Counted from the stretch's first letter, positions 7,247 to 15,606 are shown. The stretch: 44,358 nt of DNA from an uncultured Rhodospirillaceae bacterium (GCA_900553035.1 USCC01000005.1:1-44358), one strand, 5' to 3'. Made by a program: numbers and translations. Notes: generated by a model from the sequence alone, not told the origin.

Positions 7247-8649
7247 CAGACGTGTATCGCTTCACCGAAAGCGGCAAGAAGCGCCTCCTCCAGCATTTCA
7301 GACTGCGTCGGATGCGGGAAAATCGTTTCAGCCGCCTTTTCCCATGTCAGGCCGGCCGTCATCGCCATGGACATGGCGCCGACCAGTTCCGTGACTCCCT
7401 CGCCGACCATGTGAACGCCCAGAATCCGCCCGTCCTTCCGGTTGATCACCGTCTTAACGAATCCTTCCGTTTCACCGATGACCACCGATTTCCCGTTGCC
7501 CAGGAAGGGAAACCGGCCGACGGCGATATCTCCGAATTCGGCACGCGCCTTCTCTTCGGTCAAACCGATGGAAGCCGCCTGCGGCATGCAGAACGTGCAG
7601 GCCGGCATCGGCAGAGACGCCCATGGGCGAATGTCTTTTTTTCCGGCGATCCGTTCAACAGCCGTTATTCCCTGACGAACGGCTTTGTGCGCCAGGAAAG
7701 GCGGTACCGTCGCGTCGCCGACGGCAAAAACGGACGGTTCCGATGTCATTCCCCATTCGTCCGTAACAATTCCACCGGCCGCGTTCACGGCAATGCCGAC
7801 TTTTTCAAGCCCCAGATTCGCGGTGTTCGGAGACACGCCCAGAGCCATCAGAACGGCCGAGGAAATGCGAACCTGCTCTTCCCCGTCCGCCGTAAAATGA
7901 ACGGCGGCGTGTTCTTCTTCAGCGGCGACGGATTTAACGGACGCCTCTGTCACAATTTCAATGCCGCGCCGCGTGAAGGATTTGCGGACGGCTTCCGAAA
8001 CGTCCCGATCTTCCGCCGGCAGGACGCGGTTCATGCCTTCAATAACCGTCACCTGTGTTCCCATGGCCTGATAAAACGACGCCATTTCCGCGCCGATGGC
8101 TCCGCCGCCGATAATCGTCAGGGTTTCCGGCTGTTTTTCCGGCGCCAGCGCATGACGCGCCGTCCAGATGATTCGCCCGTCGGGAACCACGCCCGGCAGA
8201 AGCTTCGGCCGTCCGCCCACCGCAATCAGGATATGTTTTGCGGAAATCGTTTCCGTCACGTTTCCGTCCCGGTCACGGACTTCGACTGTCTGCGGCCCGG
8301 TCAGGGAACCCGTGCCGTAAATGACCGCGACATTTTTATTCTTCATCAGAAATTCGATTCCGCCCCCCAGACGGTCGGCACAAAACCGCGAACGCCGCAG
8401 GACGCCCTCAAAAACCGGCCGGGCATTTTCCACCGAAATCCCGAACAGACCCGCCGTTTTCATTTCATGCAGTAACCGCGCCGAATACAGCAGGGATTTT
8501 GTCGGAATACATCCCCAGTTCAGGCATACGCCGCCCAGTTTTTCCTTTTCGACAACCGCCGCACTCATGCCAAGCCCCACAGCCTTCAGCGCCGCAGCGT
8601 ATCCGCCGGGGCCGCCGCCGATCACGGCCAAATCCACGCTTCTGTCCAT
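7246..8649 (-). CDS. lpdA: Dihydrolipoyl dehydrogenase
   Basis: FAD flavoprotein that reoxidises dihydrolipoamide with NAD+. The protein has 467 residues. An FAD dinucleotide fold GGGPGGYAAA (residues 11-20), the redox disulfide Cys42/Cys47 (GGVCLNWGCIPTKSLL), an NAD fold TIIGGGAIGAEMASF and a second FAD motif SVFAVGDAT are all visible. The catalytic His-Glu pair is in PHPTQSEMLEEAL (His446, Glu451). GAGAGG stands 6-8 bases before the ATG. The gene starts 72 bases after ftsB ends and overlaps lipA by one base. In many alphaproteobacteria the pyruvate dehydrogenase E1 and E2 genes lie between ftsB and lpd, but they are missing here. Confidence 0.95.
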   Translation of the reverse strand: MDRSVDLAVIGGGPGGYAAALKAVGLGMSAAVVEKEKLGGVCLNWGCIPTKSLLYSARLLHEMKTAGLFGISVENARPVFEGVLRRSRFCADRLGGGIEFLMKNKNVAVIYGTGSLTGPQTVEVRDRDGNVTETISAKHILIAVGGRPKLLPGVVPDGRIIWTARHALAPEKQPETLTIIGGGAIGAEMASFYQAMGTQVTVIEGMNRVLPAEDRDVSEAVRKSFTRRGIEIVTEASVKSVAAEEEHAAVHFTADGEEQVRISSAVLMALGVSPNTANLGLEKVGIAVNAAGGIVTDEWGMTSEPSVFAVGDATVPPFLAHKAVRQGITAVERIAGKKDIRPWASLPMPACTFCMPQAASIGLTEEKARAEFGDIAVGRFPFLGNGKSVVIGETEGFVKTVINRKDGRILGVHMVGEGVTELVGAMSMAMTAGLTWEKAAETIFPHPTQSEMLEEALLAAFGEAIHV

Positions 8650-8722
8650 TGCATACCTCTCAATGTTTTTCAGTCAGGATAAAACGGCGGCGTTCAAAAA
8701 GCCATACGGCCTTTTTGTGAGG

Positions 8723-9037
8723 TCATTCCGTATCAAAAATAACGTAATCGCCGTCCGTCCCCATGTTCAGGAGGCTGCGCGCCGATTCGTCCAGCATATC
8801 CATATCAATGCTCTGCGGAGACAGCTGGCGGACTTTCTGTTCCATCCGGGCGCGGCGGGAAGCGATTTCATCGGCAACCTGGGAAGCGATTTTAATTTCC
8901 TGCTTCAGTTCAAACATGCGCCGCAAGCCACGCTCGCCGTTGACTGCATGATAACCGAAATAAAAGGTTAAAACCAGCCAGAACAGCGGAGCCAGTACAT
9001 GCCGCAACCGGCGGCGGATTTCCTGTACCAGATGCAT
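8723..9037 (-). CDS. ftsB: FtsB/DivIC-like septum formation initiator
   Basis: A small bitopic division protein of 104 residues. It has a short basic N-terminus (MHLVQEIRRRLRH), one membrane helix (VLAPLFWLVLTFYFGYHAV, about residues 14-32), then a coiled coil (ELKQEIKIASQVADEIASRRARMEQKV) and a C-terminal patch DMLDESARSLLNMG. The last matches the DivIC/FtsB pattern ending in an LxExARxxLxxxxxGE-like motif. The start at 9037 is chosen because it places the helix correctly. An upstream start at 9124 adds only a polar extension. FtsB forms the FtsQBL complex that activates septal peptidoglycan synthesis. The position between eno and lpdA is the conserved alphaproteobacterial one. Confidence 0.88.
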   Translation of the reverse strand: MHLVQEIRRRLRHVLAPLFWLVLTFYFGYHAVNGERGLRRMFELKQEIKIASQVADEIASRRARMEQKVRQLSPQSIDMDMLDESARSLLNMGTDGDYVIFDTE

Positions 9038-9275
9038 GTTTTTTCCATCACCCTCATAATACTGTCTGTCGGAAGAGTCGTCTTTTTCGCGCTTTTTTGC
9101 AACAAAAAAAGCAACCGTCGGCAAAACCGGGTCTTTCGATATAAAAATGACCGGAAACGTTTCGGCCTCTTCCGGAATTCCGAAAAGGACTGTTCTGAAA
9201 AAGATGCCCCTTCCCCGATCGGCCTGTTCCGGCCTTTTGTTTAAACGCCTCGCCCAAGCCCGGCATTAAAAACAC

Positions 9276-9302
9276 AAAAACGGCAGATTCTCCTGCCGTT
9301 TT
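9276..9302 (-). terminator. Intrinsic terminator after the papain-like gene
   Basis: Stem CGGCAG (9281-9286) / CTGCCG (9293-9298) with a 6-base loop, extended by A/T pairs. In the minus direction it is followed by TTTTTGTGTTTTT. It separates the papain-like gene from ftsB. Confidence 0.75.
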
Positions 9303-9337
9303 CCGCCGCATGTCCGCAAGAACGGAGACGCCGCTCC

Positions 9338-10024
9338 TTAGTTCTCCCTGCAGATTTTGGGCAGGAGAGCCCGCATAATCTTGCTGTCTTCCAGTTTTTT
9401 CTGAAGCCGGGAAGTTTTGCGTGCTTCCCTGATCGGCACCGGCAACGGCTTATCCTTCAGGGCGTTCAGCAGTTTCATCGGCGGCGCGCTTTTTTCCCGG
9501 AAAATTCCCGCAATTCTGCTTTTCGCCGCCTGAAGAACCATTGACATCCGCATACGCATCAGCATCGCCCGCTTTTTCAGAACCAGACCGTGCGGCGACA
9601 GGCGCATCAGCCGGCTCGGACGGGCGACTCCGGCGGCTTCCAGAAGGCTTGCCGCGACGGTTGAACAGTTTTTGGAAAACAGTTTGTACGTCATGTCCGC
9701 CCGCTTCATTTCTTCGGCGCGTTTCAAAGCCGCGTCATAAGATTTCTGTGAAATGGGATAAACAATGGCCTCGGTATAGGGATTTCCGTATTCTTCGGCA
9801 AAATGACCGCGGCATCCCGTCAGGCACTGAAGCGAACCGGTGTGGGAATTGTCGGGTTCAAAGCTGAAACATCTTTCCTTGCCGGCCTTATTTGTCAGGC
9901 CGATGAAGGCATGTCCCGAAAACCAGGTCAGAGGACGGCTTTTCCCGCTGATATCCGGACGCAGGAGCATCCCCGGCGTATCCAGGTAGAGCGTGATTTT
10001 GCAGTCTTTGTCCGAAGTGCTCAT
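9338..10024 (-). CDS. Predicted permuted papain-like (NlpC/P60 superfamily) protein, function unknown
   Basis: A 228-residue cytoplasmic protein with no signal peptide. Two short motifs suggest a circularly permuted NlpC/P60 (YiiX/LRAT/DUF4105-like) fold. One is WFSGHAFIGL, with His38 on a predicted strand. The other is YKLFSKNCSTVAASLLEAAG, with Cys120 at the start of a helix. A first strand ITLYLDTPG precedes them. From about residue 135 on the protein is strongly basic and helical (KKRAMLMRMRMS, PIREARKTSRLQKK), with no recognised domain. It sits between eno and ftsB, each side bounded by a terminator, so it is a single-gene insertion into a conserved block. Amidase, protease or acyltransferase activity would be possible. 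The call rests on motifs only. Confidence 0.5.
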   Translation of the reverse strand: MSTSDKDCKITLYLDTPGMLLRPDISGKSRPLTWFSGHAFIGLTNKAGKERCFSFEPDNSHTGSLQCLTGCRGHFAEEYGNPYTEAIVYPISQKSYDAALKRAEEMKRADMTYKLFSKNCSTVAASLLEAAGVARPSRLMRLSPHGLVLKKRAMLMRMRMSMVLQAAKSRIAGIFREKSAPPMKLLNALKDKPLPVPIREARKTSRLQKKLEDSKIMRALLPKICREN

Positions 10025-10096
10025 TTTATGTCTTCTGAAAAGGAACCGATCCTGTACAAGATATATTTTTGTCTATTTTTTGGGTAATGTCCAGCA

Positions 10097-10133
10097 AAAA
10101 AGAGGGCTTTTTTCGAAAAAGCCCTCTTTTCGG
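10097..10133 (-). terminator. Intrinsic terminator after eno
   Basis: Long inverted repeat AAAAGAGGGCTTTTT / AAAAAGCCCTCTTTT with a CG loop. It ends in a T run in the minus direction and lies just downstream of the eno stop. Confidence 0.88.
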
Positions 10134-10149
10134 TTATTTTTCCGGAAGA

Positions 10150-11463
10150 TTACTTATGGCAGCCGCACGTACAGTGATCGCCGCACAGACGCGAAAAGAT
10201 GGAACGACCCGCATAAACCGCCGTGTCGCCCAGTTCTTCCTCAATGCGGATCAGCTGGTTGTACTTGGCCAGGCGATCGGAACGCGACATTGAACCCGTC
10301 TTGATCTGGCCACAGCCCGTCGCCACCGCGATATCCGCAATCGTTGAGTCTTCGGTTTCACCCGAACGGTGCGACAGAACAGCCGTGTACCCTGCGCGGT
10401 GCGCCATGTCAACGGCGTTCAGGGTTTCCGACAGCGTCCCGATCTGGTTGACCTTGATCAGGATCGAGTTCGCAATTCCCTTTCGGATGCCTTCGGACAG
10501 GCGCGCCGTATTCGTCACAAACAGGTCATCCCCCACCAGCTGAACCTTATGTCCCAGCGTCTGCGTCAGGAGTTCCCAGCCTTCCCAGTCGTCTTCGGCA
10601 CATCCGTCTTCAATCGATTTGATCGGATACTTGGCGACCAGGTCTTCATAATACTGCACGATTCCTGAAGCGTTGAAGGTCTTCCCCTCACCTTCCAGAA
10701 CGTACTTGCCGTCCTTATAGAACTCGCTGGAAGCCGCGTCCATTGCCAGGACAACGTCATCACCGGGCTTATATCCCGCGGTTTCAATTGCTTTCATGAT
10801 ATAGGACAGAGCTTCGTCCGCACTGCGCAGGTTCGGGGCAAAGCCGCCTTCATCGCCGACGTTCGTGTTCAGTCCCGCGGCTTTCAGGTTGGATTTCAGA
10901 GCCTGGAAGACCTCCGAGCCCATGCGGACGGCTTCGGCAATTGAGGGAGCGGAAACCGGCATGATCATGAATTCCTGAACATCAATCGGGTTGTCGGCGT
11001 GCTTTCCGCCGTTCAGGATGTTCATCATCGGAACCGGCAGGATGTGCGCCATCGTGCCACCGATGTAACGGTACAGCGGCATTCCGAATTCTTCGGCGGA
11101 AGCCTTGGCAACGGCCAGAGAAACGCCCAGAATGGCATTCGCGCCCAGCTTCGCCTTGTTCGGCGTGCCGTCCAGTTCGATCAGCGCCTGGTCAATTTCC
11201 AGCTGTTCCGACGATTCATAACCGCAGATTTTGTCGTTGATTTCCTCGTTGACGGCGTCAACGGCTTTCAGGACGCCCTTGCCGTTGTAGCGGGACTTAT
11301 CCCCATCGCGGAGTTCAACGGCTTCGTGAGCGCCGGTCGAAGCCCCGGACGGAACGGCCGCACGGCCGAAAGCGCCGGATTCAAGGAAGACGTCGACTTC
11401 AACCGTCGGGGTTCCGCGGGAATCGAGAATTTCACGGGCATGGATATCAACAATCTCAGACAT
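10150..11463 (-). CDS. eno: Enolase with an extra Cys/His-rich C-terminal tail
   Basis: Converts 2-phosphoglycerate to phosphoenolpyruvate. The protein has 437 residues. Signature blocks are AREILDSRGTPTVEV, VPSGASTGAHEAVELRDGD, NVGDEGGFAPN, SIEDGCAEDDWEGW, LVGDDLFVTN, the lysine segment ILIKVNQIGTLSET and SHRSGETED. The usual enolase end is YAGR-S/T followed by a couple of residues. Here it continues as IFSRLCGDHCTCGCHK, giving Cys427, His430, Cys431, Cys433, Cys435 and His436, a possible metal-binding tail. It is second of a pair with kdsA (20-base gap) and is closed by a strong terminator. Confidence 0.96.
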   Translation of the reverse strand: MSEIVDIHAREILDSRGTPTVEVDVFLESGAFGRAAVPSGASTGAHEAVELRDGDKSRYNGKGVLKAVDAVNEEINDKICGYESSEQLEIDQALIELDGTPNKAKLGANAILGVSLAVAKASAEEFGMPLYRYIGGTMAHILPVPMMNILNGGKHADNPIDVQEFMIMPVSAPSIAEAVRMGSEVFQALKSNLKAAGLNTNVGDEGGFAPNLRSADEALSYIMKAIETAGYKPGDDVVLAMDAASSEFYKDGKYVLEGEGKTFNASGIVQYYEDLVAKYPIKSIEDGCAEDDWEGWELLTQTLGHKVQLVGDDLFVTNTARLSEGIRKGIANSILIKVNQIGTLSETLNAVDMAHRAGYTAVLSHRSGETEDSTIADIAVATGCGQIKTGSMSRSDRLAKYNQLIRIEEELGDTAVYAGRSIFSRLCGDHCTCGCHK

Positions 11464-11483
11464 TTACTTCTCCATTTACAAAA

Positions 11484-12311
11484 TTAATACCGTTTAACCA
11501 GCTTATCGATGGCCGACAGGCTTTCCAGAACGCCTTCCAGATCGGCCAGAGGAATCATGTTGGGGCCGTCGCTGGGCGATTTATCGGGGTCTTCGTGTGT
11601 TTCGATGAAGACCGAAGCGACGCCGACGGCGACTGCCGCACGCGCCAGAACCGGAGCAAATTCCCTTTGACCCCCGGTGGAGGTTCCCTGACCGCCGGGC
11701 TGCTGTACCGAGTGTGTCGCATCAAAGACGACCGGGCAACCTGTCCGTTCGGCCATAATCGGCAAAGAACGCATGTCCACGACCAGCGTGTTATACCCGA
11801 ACGACGCACCGCGTTCGGTGAGCAGAACATTCGGGTTTCCAGCCTGTTCAGCCTTTGAAACAACATTTTTCATATCCCAGGGAGCCAAGAACTGGCCCTT
11901 TTTGACATTCACGACTTTTCCCGTTTCGGCCGCGGCGACGACCAGATCGGTCTGGCGGCACAGAAACGCAGGAATCTGAAGGATATCCACGACCGGAGCG
12001 ACCTCGGCGCACTGATAAGGTTCGTGAACATCCGTGACAACGGGACATCCGTAGCGTTCCCTGATTTCCGAAAACACCTCCATCGCCTTTTCCAGGCCGA
12101 TGCCCCGCGCGCCGGTAATTGACGTCCGGTTTGCCTTGTCAAAGGAAGCTTTAAACACATACGGAATGCCGAGTTTTTCTGTAATTTCAACGATTTTTCC
12201 GGCAAGCTCAACGGCGTGGGATTTCGTTTCAATCTGGCACGGGCCGCCGATCAGGACGAACGGCAGATCGTTGCCGAAAGTGACGGCGCCGGCGGAAACA
12301 TGGCGGTTCAT
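11484..12311 (-). CDS. kdsA: 3-deoxy-8-phosphooctulonate synthase (Kdo-8-P synthase)
   Basis: Condenses phosphoenolpyruvate with arabinose-5-phosphate in Kdo synthesis for lipopolysaccharide. The protein has 275 residues, full length. Recognisable are GGPCQIET near the N-terminus, FKASFDKANRTS, TDVHEPYQCAEVAPVVDILQIPAFLCRQTDL cut as VDILQIPAFLCRQTDL, NVKKGQFLAPWDMKNV, ERGASFGYNTLVVDMR, and DATHSVQQPGG. Cys25 in GGPC marks the metal-dependent class of the enzyme, as opposed to the Asn-containing E. coli type. AAGGAG stands about 8 bases before the ATG. It is followed closely by eno, and a partial terminator separates it from secG upstream. Confidence 0.95.
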   Translation of the reverse strand: MNRHVSAGAVTFGNDLPFVLIGGPCQIETKSHAVELAGKIVEITEKLGIPYVFKASFDKANRTSITGARGIGLEKAMEVFSEIRERYGCPVVTDVHEPYQCAEVAPVVDILQIPAFLCRQTDLVVAAAETGKVVNVKKGQFLAPWDMKNVVSKAEQAGNPNVLLTERGASFGYNTLVVDMRSLPIMAERTGCPVVFDATHSVQQPGGQGTSTGGQREFAPVLARAAVAVGVASVFIETHEDPDKSPSDGPNMIPLADLEGVLESLSAIDKLVKRY

Positions 12312-12328
12312 GGCATAACTCCTTACAG

Positions 12329-12355
12329 AAAAAGAGGGAGGCCGTTCAAGCCTCC
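12329..12355 (-). terminator. Intrinsic terminator between secG and kdsA
   Basis: Stem GGAGGC (12337-12342) / GCCTCC (12350-12355) with a 7-base loop. In the minus direction it is followed by CTCTTTTTC. It would end or attenuate tpiA-secG before kdsA. Confidence 0.7.
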
Positions 12356-12370
12356 TTCTGTGGAAAACAA

Positions 12371-12694
12371 TCAGTTGGACGAGACAGGAACGACCGGAAC
12401 CTGGGGGGTCTTTTCCGTCTGAACCGCCGCGGGCTGATCCAGGAAGGACTTCTGGGCCTGCGCCACGTCACCCTTGCTCATGATGGCCAGCGTCAGGCTG
12501 GTAATCATGAAGCAGGTTGCCAGAATGGCGGTTGTCCGTGTCAGAACATTGCCGACCGAGCGCCCCGTCATGAAGCTCCCCATTCCGCCGCCGCCCAGAC
12601 CGCCCAGCGCGCCGCCTTCGGAACGCTGCATCAAAATCACACCGACCAGACAGATCGCCAGAATCACATGGATGACTAAAATAAACGTATGCAT
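12371..12694 (-). CDS. secG: Preprotein translocase subunit SecG
   Basis: A 107-residue inner-membrane subunit of the SecYEG channel. It has two membrane helices, near residues 3-22 (FILVIHVILAICLVGVILM) and 55-72 (TAILATCFMITSLTLAIM). They are joined by the diagnostic glycine-rich loop QRSEGGALGGLGGGGMGSF. The C-terminal tail after helix 2 is polar with several Pro and Val residues, as is common in alphaproteobacteria. It follows tpiA by 29 bases on the same strand. The tpiA-secG linkage is widely conserved. GAAAGAGGAAA precedes the ATG. Confidence 0.92.
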   Translation of the reverse strand: MHTFILVIHVILAICLVGVILMQRSEGGALGGLGGGGMGSFMTGRSVGNVLTRTTAILATCFMITSLTLAIMSKGDVAQAQKSFLDQPAAVQTEKTPQVPVVPVSSN

Positions 12695-12723
12695 AATTTC
12701 AGATTTCCTCTTTCAGAAGGGGA

Positions 12724-13482
12724 TTAAATACAGGTCTCGACAATTGCCCAGAAATCAGCGATTTTCAGGCTTGCGCCCCCGACCAGGGCACCGTCAACGT
12801 CTTCCAGCCCCATCAGCTCTTTCGCATTTGAAGGCTTGACCGAACCGCCATACAGGATGCGCATGCCGTCTGCGGCGGCCTTATCCAGTGTCGCGGCGAT
12901 TTCGGAACGGATCGCGGCGTGAACGTCTTCCACATCCTGCGTCGTCGGCGTCCGGCCCGTGCCGATGGCCCACACGGGTTCATAGGCGATGACCACGTTC
13001 GCGGCGGACGCCCCTTCGGGCATTGATCCGCGAATCTGGCGGCGGCAGATGTCAATCGTTTTTCCGGCGTCGCGTTCGGCTTCGGTTTCCCCGATGCAGA
13101 TGACGGCTGTCAGCCCGTTTTTAATCACGGCTTCGGCCTTTGCCTTGACGTCGGCATCCGTTTCATGATGATCCGTCCGGCGTTCAGAGTGTCCGACGAT
13201 GACGTATGTGCAACCGGCGTCCTTGATCATGGCGACGCTTGTATCGCCGGTATGCGCTCCGGATTGCGCGGCGTTGCAGTCCTGCGCTCCGACGGCGACG
13301 CGGCCTTTGACAGCAGCGACGACGGACGGGATCAGAATCGACGGCGGGCACATCAGCACGTCGCACTTCGGATCTTTTACCGCGGCATATTTTTCGGCAA
13401 TGCCCGAAGCCAGGGTTTCCGCCTCGGCCTTCAGACAGTTCATTTTCCAGTTCCCGGCGATTAAGGGACGTCTTTCAGACAT
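12724..13482 (-). CDS. tpiA: Triose-phosphate isomerase
   Basis: Interconverts dihydroxyacetone phosphate and glyceraldehyde 3-phosphate. The protein has 252 residues, normal length. The catalytic residues are Lys13 (GNWKMN), His98 (IVGHSERR) and Glu168 (AYEPVWAIGTG), and the phosphate-binding loops ILYGGSVKPSNA and ALVGGASL are present. CAGGAG stands about 8 bases before the ATG. It is the first gene of tpiA-secG and is divergent from the PpiD-like gene. A GTTCA-N8-TGAAC dyad lies between them and could be an operator. Confidence 0.96.
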   Translation of the reverse strand: MSERRPLIAGNWKMNCLKAEAETLASGIAEKYAAVKDPKCDVLMCPPSILIPSVVAAVKGRVAVGAQDCNAAQSGAHTGDTSVAMIKDAGCTYVIVGHSERRTDHHETDADVKAKAEAVIKNGLTAVICIGETEAERDAGKTIDICRRQIRGSMPEGASAANVVIAYEPVWAIGTGRTPTTQDVEDVHAAIRSEIAATLDKAAADGMRILYGGSVKPSNAKELMGLEDVDGALVGGASLKIADFWAIVETCI

Positions 13483-13507
13483 TTTTCACTCCTGAATCTA
13501 TACGACA

Positions 13508-13525
13508 GTTCACAAAATTATGAAC
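13508..13525. promoter_or_regulatory. Perfect 5-bp dyad upstream of tpiA (possible operator)
   Basis: GTTCA-CAAAATTA-TGAAC, an inverted repeat with 8-base AT-rich spacer, 26 bases before the tpiA start codon. The size and spacing suit a dimeric regulator, but no regulator is known and the arms are short. Confidence 0.3.
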
Positions 13526-13594
13526 AGGTGTAGCACAAGCGGCCGGGGAAAAAAACATTTAATTCGCTCCTTCTTTCTTTTTTGCAAAAGGCTG

Positions 13595-13623
13595 TTGCCA
13601 TTGAAAGACGCTGCCTCTATTAT
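13595..13623 (+). promoter_or_regulatory. Sigma-70-like promoter of the PpiD-like gene
   Basis: TTGCCA (13595-13600), exactly 17 bases, then TATTAT (13618-13623). The expected start is near 13630, about 28 bases before the chosen ATG at 13658. Confidence 0.75.
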
Positions 13624-13657
13624 TTGAGAAGTCTCTTTATATATGCAGGATTTTCAC

Positions 13658-15559
13658 ATGCTTAAATTTTTCCGCGATCAAAAAGACAGCTGGTTTGTCA
13701 AAGGCATCCTGATTTTAACGGCGCTGAGCTTTATGTCTCTGTTCGGCCTTCAGGGCGATATGCAGGCCAGCCAGGGAAACAAGCCCGTCATCCAGGTCGG
13801 AGGCCGCAAGATTTTGACGCAGGAGCTGCTGAACGACTTCAACCGTGAAGTCAGCGCACTGCGCCGGATGGTGAACAACAATTTTTCGGTTCAGGATGCC
13901 GTCAACCACGGCATGTTTCTGTCCGTTCTGAAGCAAACGGCGTCGCGTGCCGTTCTGGAAGGCACGGTTGAGGAGCTGGGTCTGACGGTTTCTCCGGACG
14001 ATGTGCGGGCGTTCATCTTCCAGACGCCTCTTTTTGCGGATGCGAACGGTGAATTCAGCCGTGCCGCCTTCAACGAGTATTTAAAAAATACGGAAAAAAC
14101 GGAAAAACAGTTCGTTCAGGAGATTTTCCTCTCCCTTAAGGCAGAGCAGCTTCTGAAGGCTGTCCGCGCAGTGGCTACCGTGCCGTCGGTTGCGGCGGAA
14201 ATGGCGTACCGGATCAACGGCGAACAGCGCACGGCCGACGTTTTCCGCATTGCCCCCACGGATCTGAAAATCAAACGCAAGCCGACGCGCAAAGAGTTGC
14301 AGGAGATTTATGAAGAAGCATCGGAAAATCTGATTGCCCCCGAATATCGTGATTTCACCGTCATGGAGCTGACGATGGACGACGTCAAGAGGCAGATTCG
14401 CATTTCGGAAAACGAGCTGAAGGATCTGTACGAACAGAACAAAGGGGCCTATACGATTGAGGAAATCCGCAACATTGACCAGATGCTGTTCGAAAACGAA
14501 GACGAAGCCCGGGCGGCTTATGCCGAGCTGAAAAAAGGCCGGGATTTCATGAAGATCGCACAGGAAAAAGCCCGCCAGACGGAAGATCAGACGAAGCTGG
14601 GCGACATGACGCCTTCGACTGCGACGGGCGAATGGGCCGACCAGGTTTTTGCGGCGAAAAAAGGGGAGATTGTCGGCCCTGTTCAGACGTCTTTCGGATG
14701 GCAGATTCTGCGCGTCAACTCCATTACACCGAAGGTTGAAAAGAAATATGCCGAAGTCAGATCTGACCTGGAAGGGAAAGCCAAGGATGCTTTGGCCTTT
14801 GATAAAATGCAGGCACTGTCCGTTGCGCTGGACGACCGTCTGGGCGCGGGAGAAAAGCTTGAGGACGTTGCGAAATCGGCTGGGCTGAAGGTGAAGCAAT
14901 ACAAGATGATTGACGCGTCCGGCATGGATGAAAACGGTAAGGATTCCGGTGTTTCCAAAGACGTCCTTTCGATTGCGTCCATCAGCGAACCGGGGCGTGT
15001 TTCCCCGATGATTGAAGACGGCACCGGATTTTTTGTCCTGCGCATTGACCGTGTTCAGGATCCGGCGCAGAAATCGTTTGAGAAGGCTTTACCGGAAGTG
15101 ACGGCTCTCTGGACGGCCGAACGGCAGAAAGAGGAAGCACGGGAGATCGTCAAAAAGATTGAAGAAGGACTGCGCAAGAAGCAGAAGCCGGAAACGCTTG
15201 CGAAGAAATACGGTGTTTCATATGAACGGATGAAGGATCTGACGCGGCACAACGCGCTTCTACCGACCACGGCGACATACGGTATTTTTGCCCGGGACGT
15301 CGGCGGCGTGGTGAATTCTTCAGCGCCGAACGGCTACATTGTCGCGCGGGTGGTTGACATTGAAAGAGCCGACCCGGAAAAAGACGTTCTCGGCGTTGTC
15401 CAGTTGCGGCGTCAGATGGTTGAAGAAGAGGCTGAAGAAAAAGCCAATACACTTCTGTCGTCGTTTGGAGAAAGCCTGAATCTTCAGATTGATGAAGATG
15501 CTGTCAAGCAGGCGCTGACGTATATTACGCGCCCTGAAAACAGTGGTGAAAACTTTTAA
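13658..15559 (+). CDS. PpiD-like periplasmic peptidyl-prolyl isomerase/chaperone
   Basis: A membrane-anchored folding factor of 633 residues from the chosen start. The ATG at 13658 (MLKFFRDQKDSWFVKG) is preferred to 13643 because AGGA falls between the two and relatives begin this way. There is one membrane helix near residues 16-34 (GILILTALSFMSLFGLQ), then a SurA-N-like helical domain. A parvulin domain lies at about residues 245-375, with IDQMLFENEDEARAAYAELKKG, FMKIAQEKA, KLGDMTPSTATGEWADQVF and GPVQTSFGWQILRV. A second, degenerate parvulin-like half follows and a charged helical end. It acts at the periplasmic face of the inner membrane near SecYEG. secG lies nearby, on the opposite strand. 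Confidence 0.88.
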   Translation: MLKFFRDQKDSWFVKGILILTALSFMSLFGLQGDMQASQGNKPVIQVGGRKILTQELLNDFNREVSALRRMVNNNFSVQDAVNHGMFLSVLKQTASRAVLEGTVEELGLTVSPDDVRAFIFQTPLFADANGEFSRAAFNEYLKNTEKTEKQFVQEIFLSLKAEQLLKAVRAVATVPSVAAEMAYRINGEQRTADVFRIAPTDLKIKRKPTRKELQEIYEEASENLIAPEYRDFTVMELTMDDVKRQIRISENELKDLYEQNKGAYTIEEIRNIDQMLFENEDEARAAYAELKKGRDFMKIAQEKARQTEDQTKLGDMTPSTATGEWADQVFAAKKGEIVGPVQTSFGWQILRVNSITPKVEKKYAEVRSDLEGKAKDALAFDKMQALSVALDDRLGAGEKLEDVAKSAGLKVKQYKMIDASGMDENGKDSGVSKDVLSIASISEPGRVSPMIEDGTGFFVLRIDRVQDPAQKSFEKALPEVTALWTAERQKEEAREIVKKIEEGLRKKQKPETLAKKYGVSYERMKDLTRHNALLPTTATYGIFARDVGGVVNSSAPNGYIVARVVDIERADPEKDVLGVVQLRRQMVEEEAEEKANTLLSSFGESLNLQIDEDAVKQALTYITRPENSGENF

Positions 15560-15573
15560 CAGCCGATAGACGG

Positions 15574-15606
15574 AAAAGCCCAGCCGAAAAGCCGGGCTTT
15601 TTCATA
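15574..15606 (+). terminator. Intrinsic terminator after the PpiD-like gene
   Basis: Stem AAAAGCCC (15574-15581) / GGGCTTTT (15594-15601) followed by TTTC, 14 bases after the stop codon. Confidence 0.85.

Noticed and set aside
7144..8475. Long 443-codon open frame antisense to lpdA and lipA
   Set aside because: It is the shadow of strongly biased GC-rich codons in lpdA/lipA; it is rich in Arg, His and Phe and matches no family.
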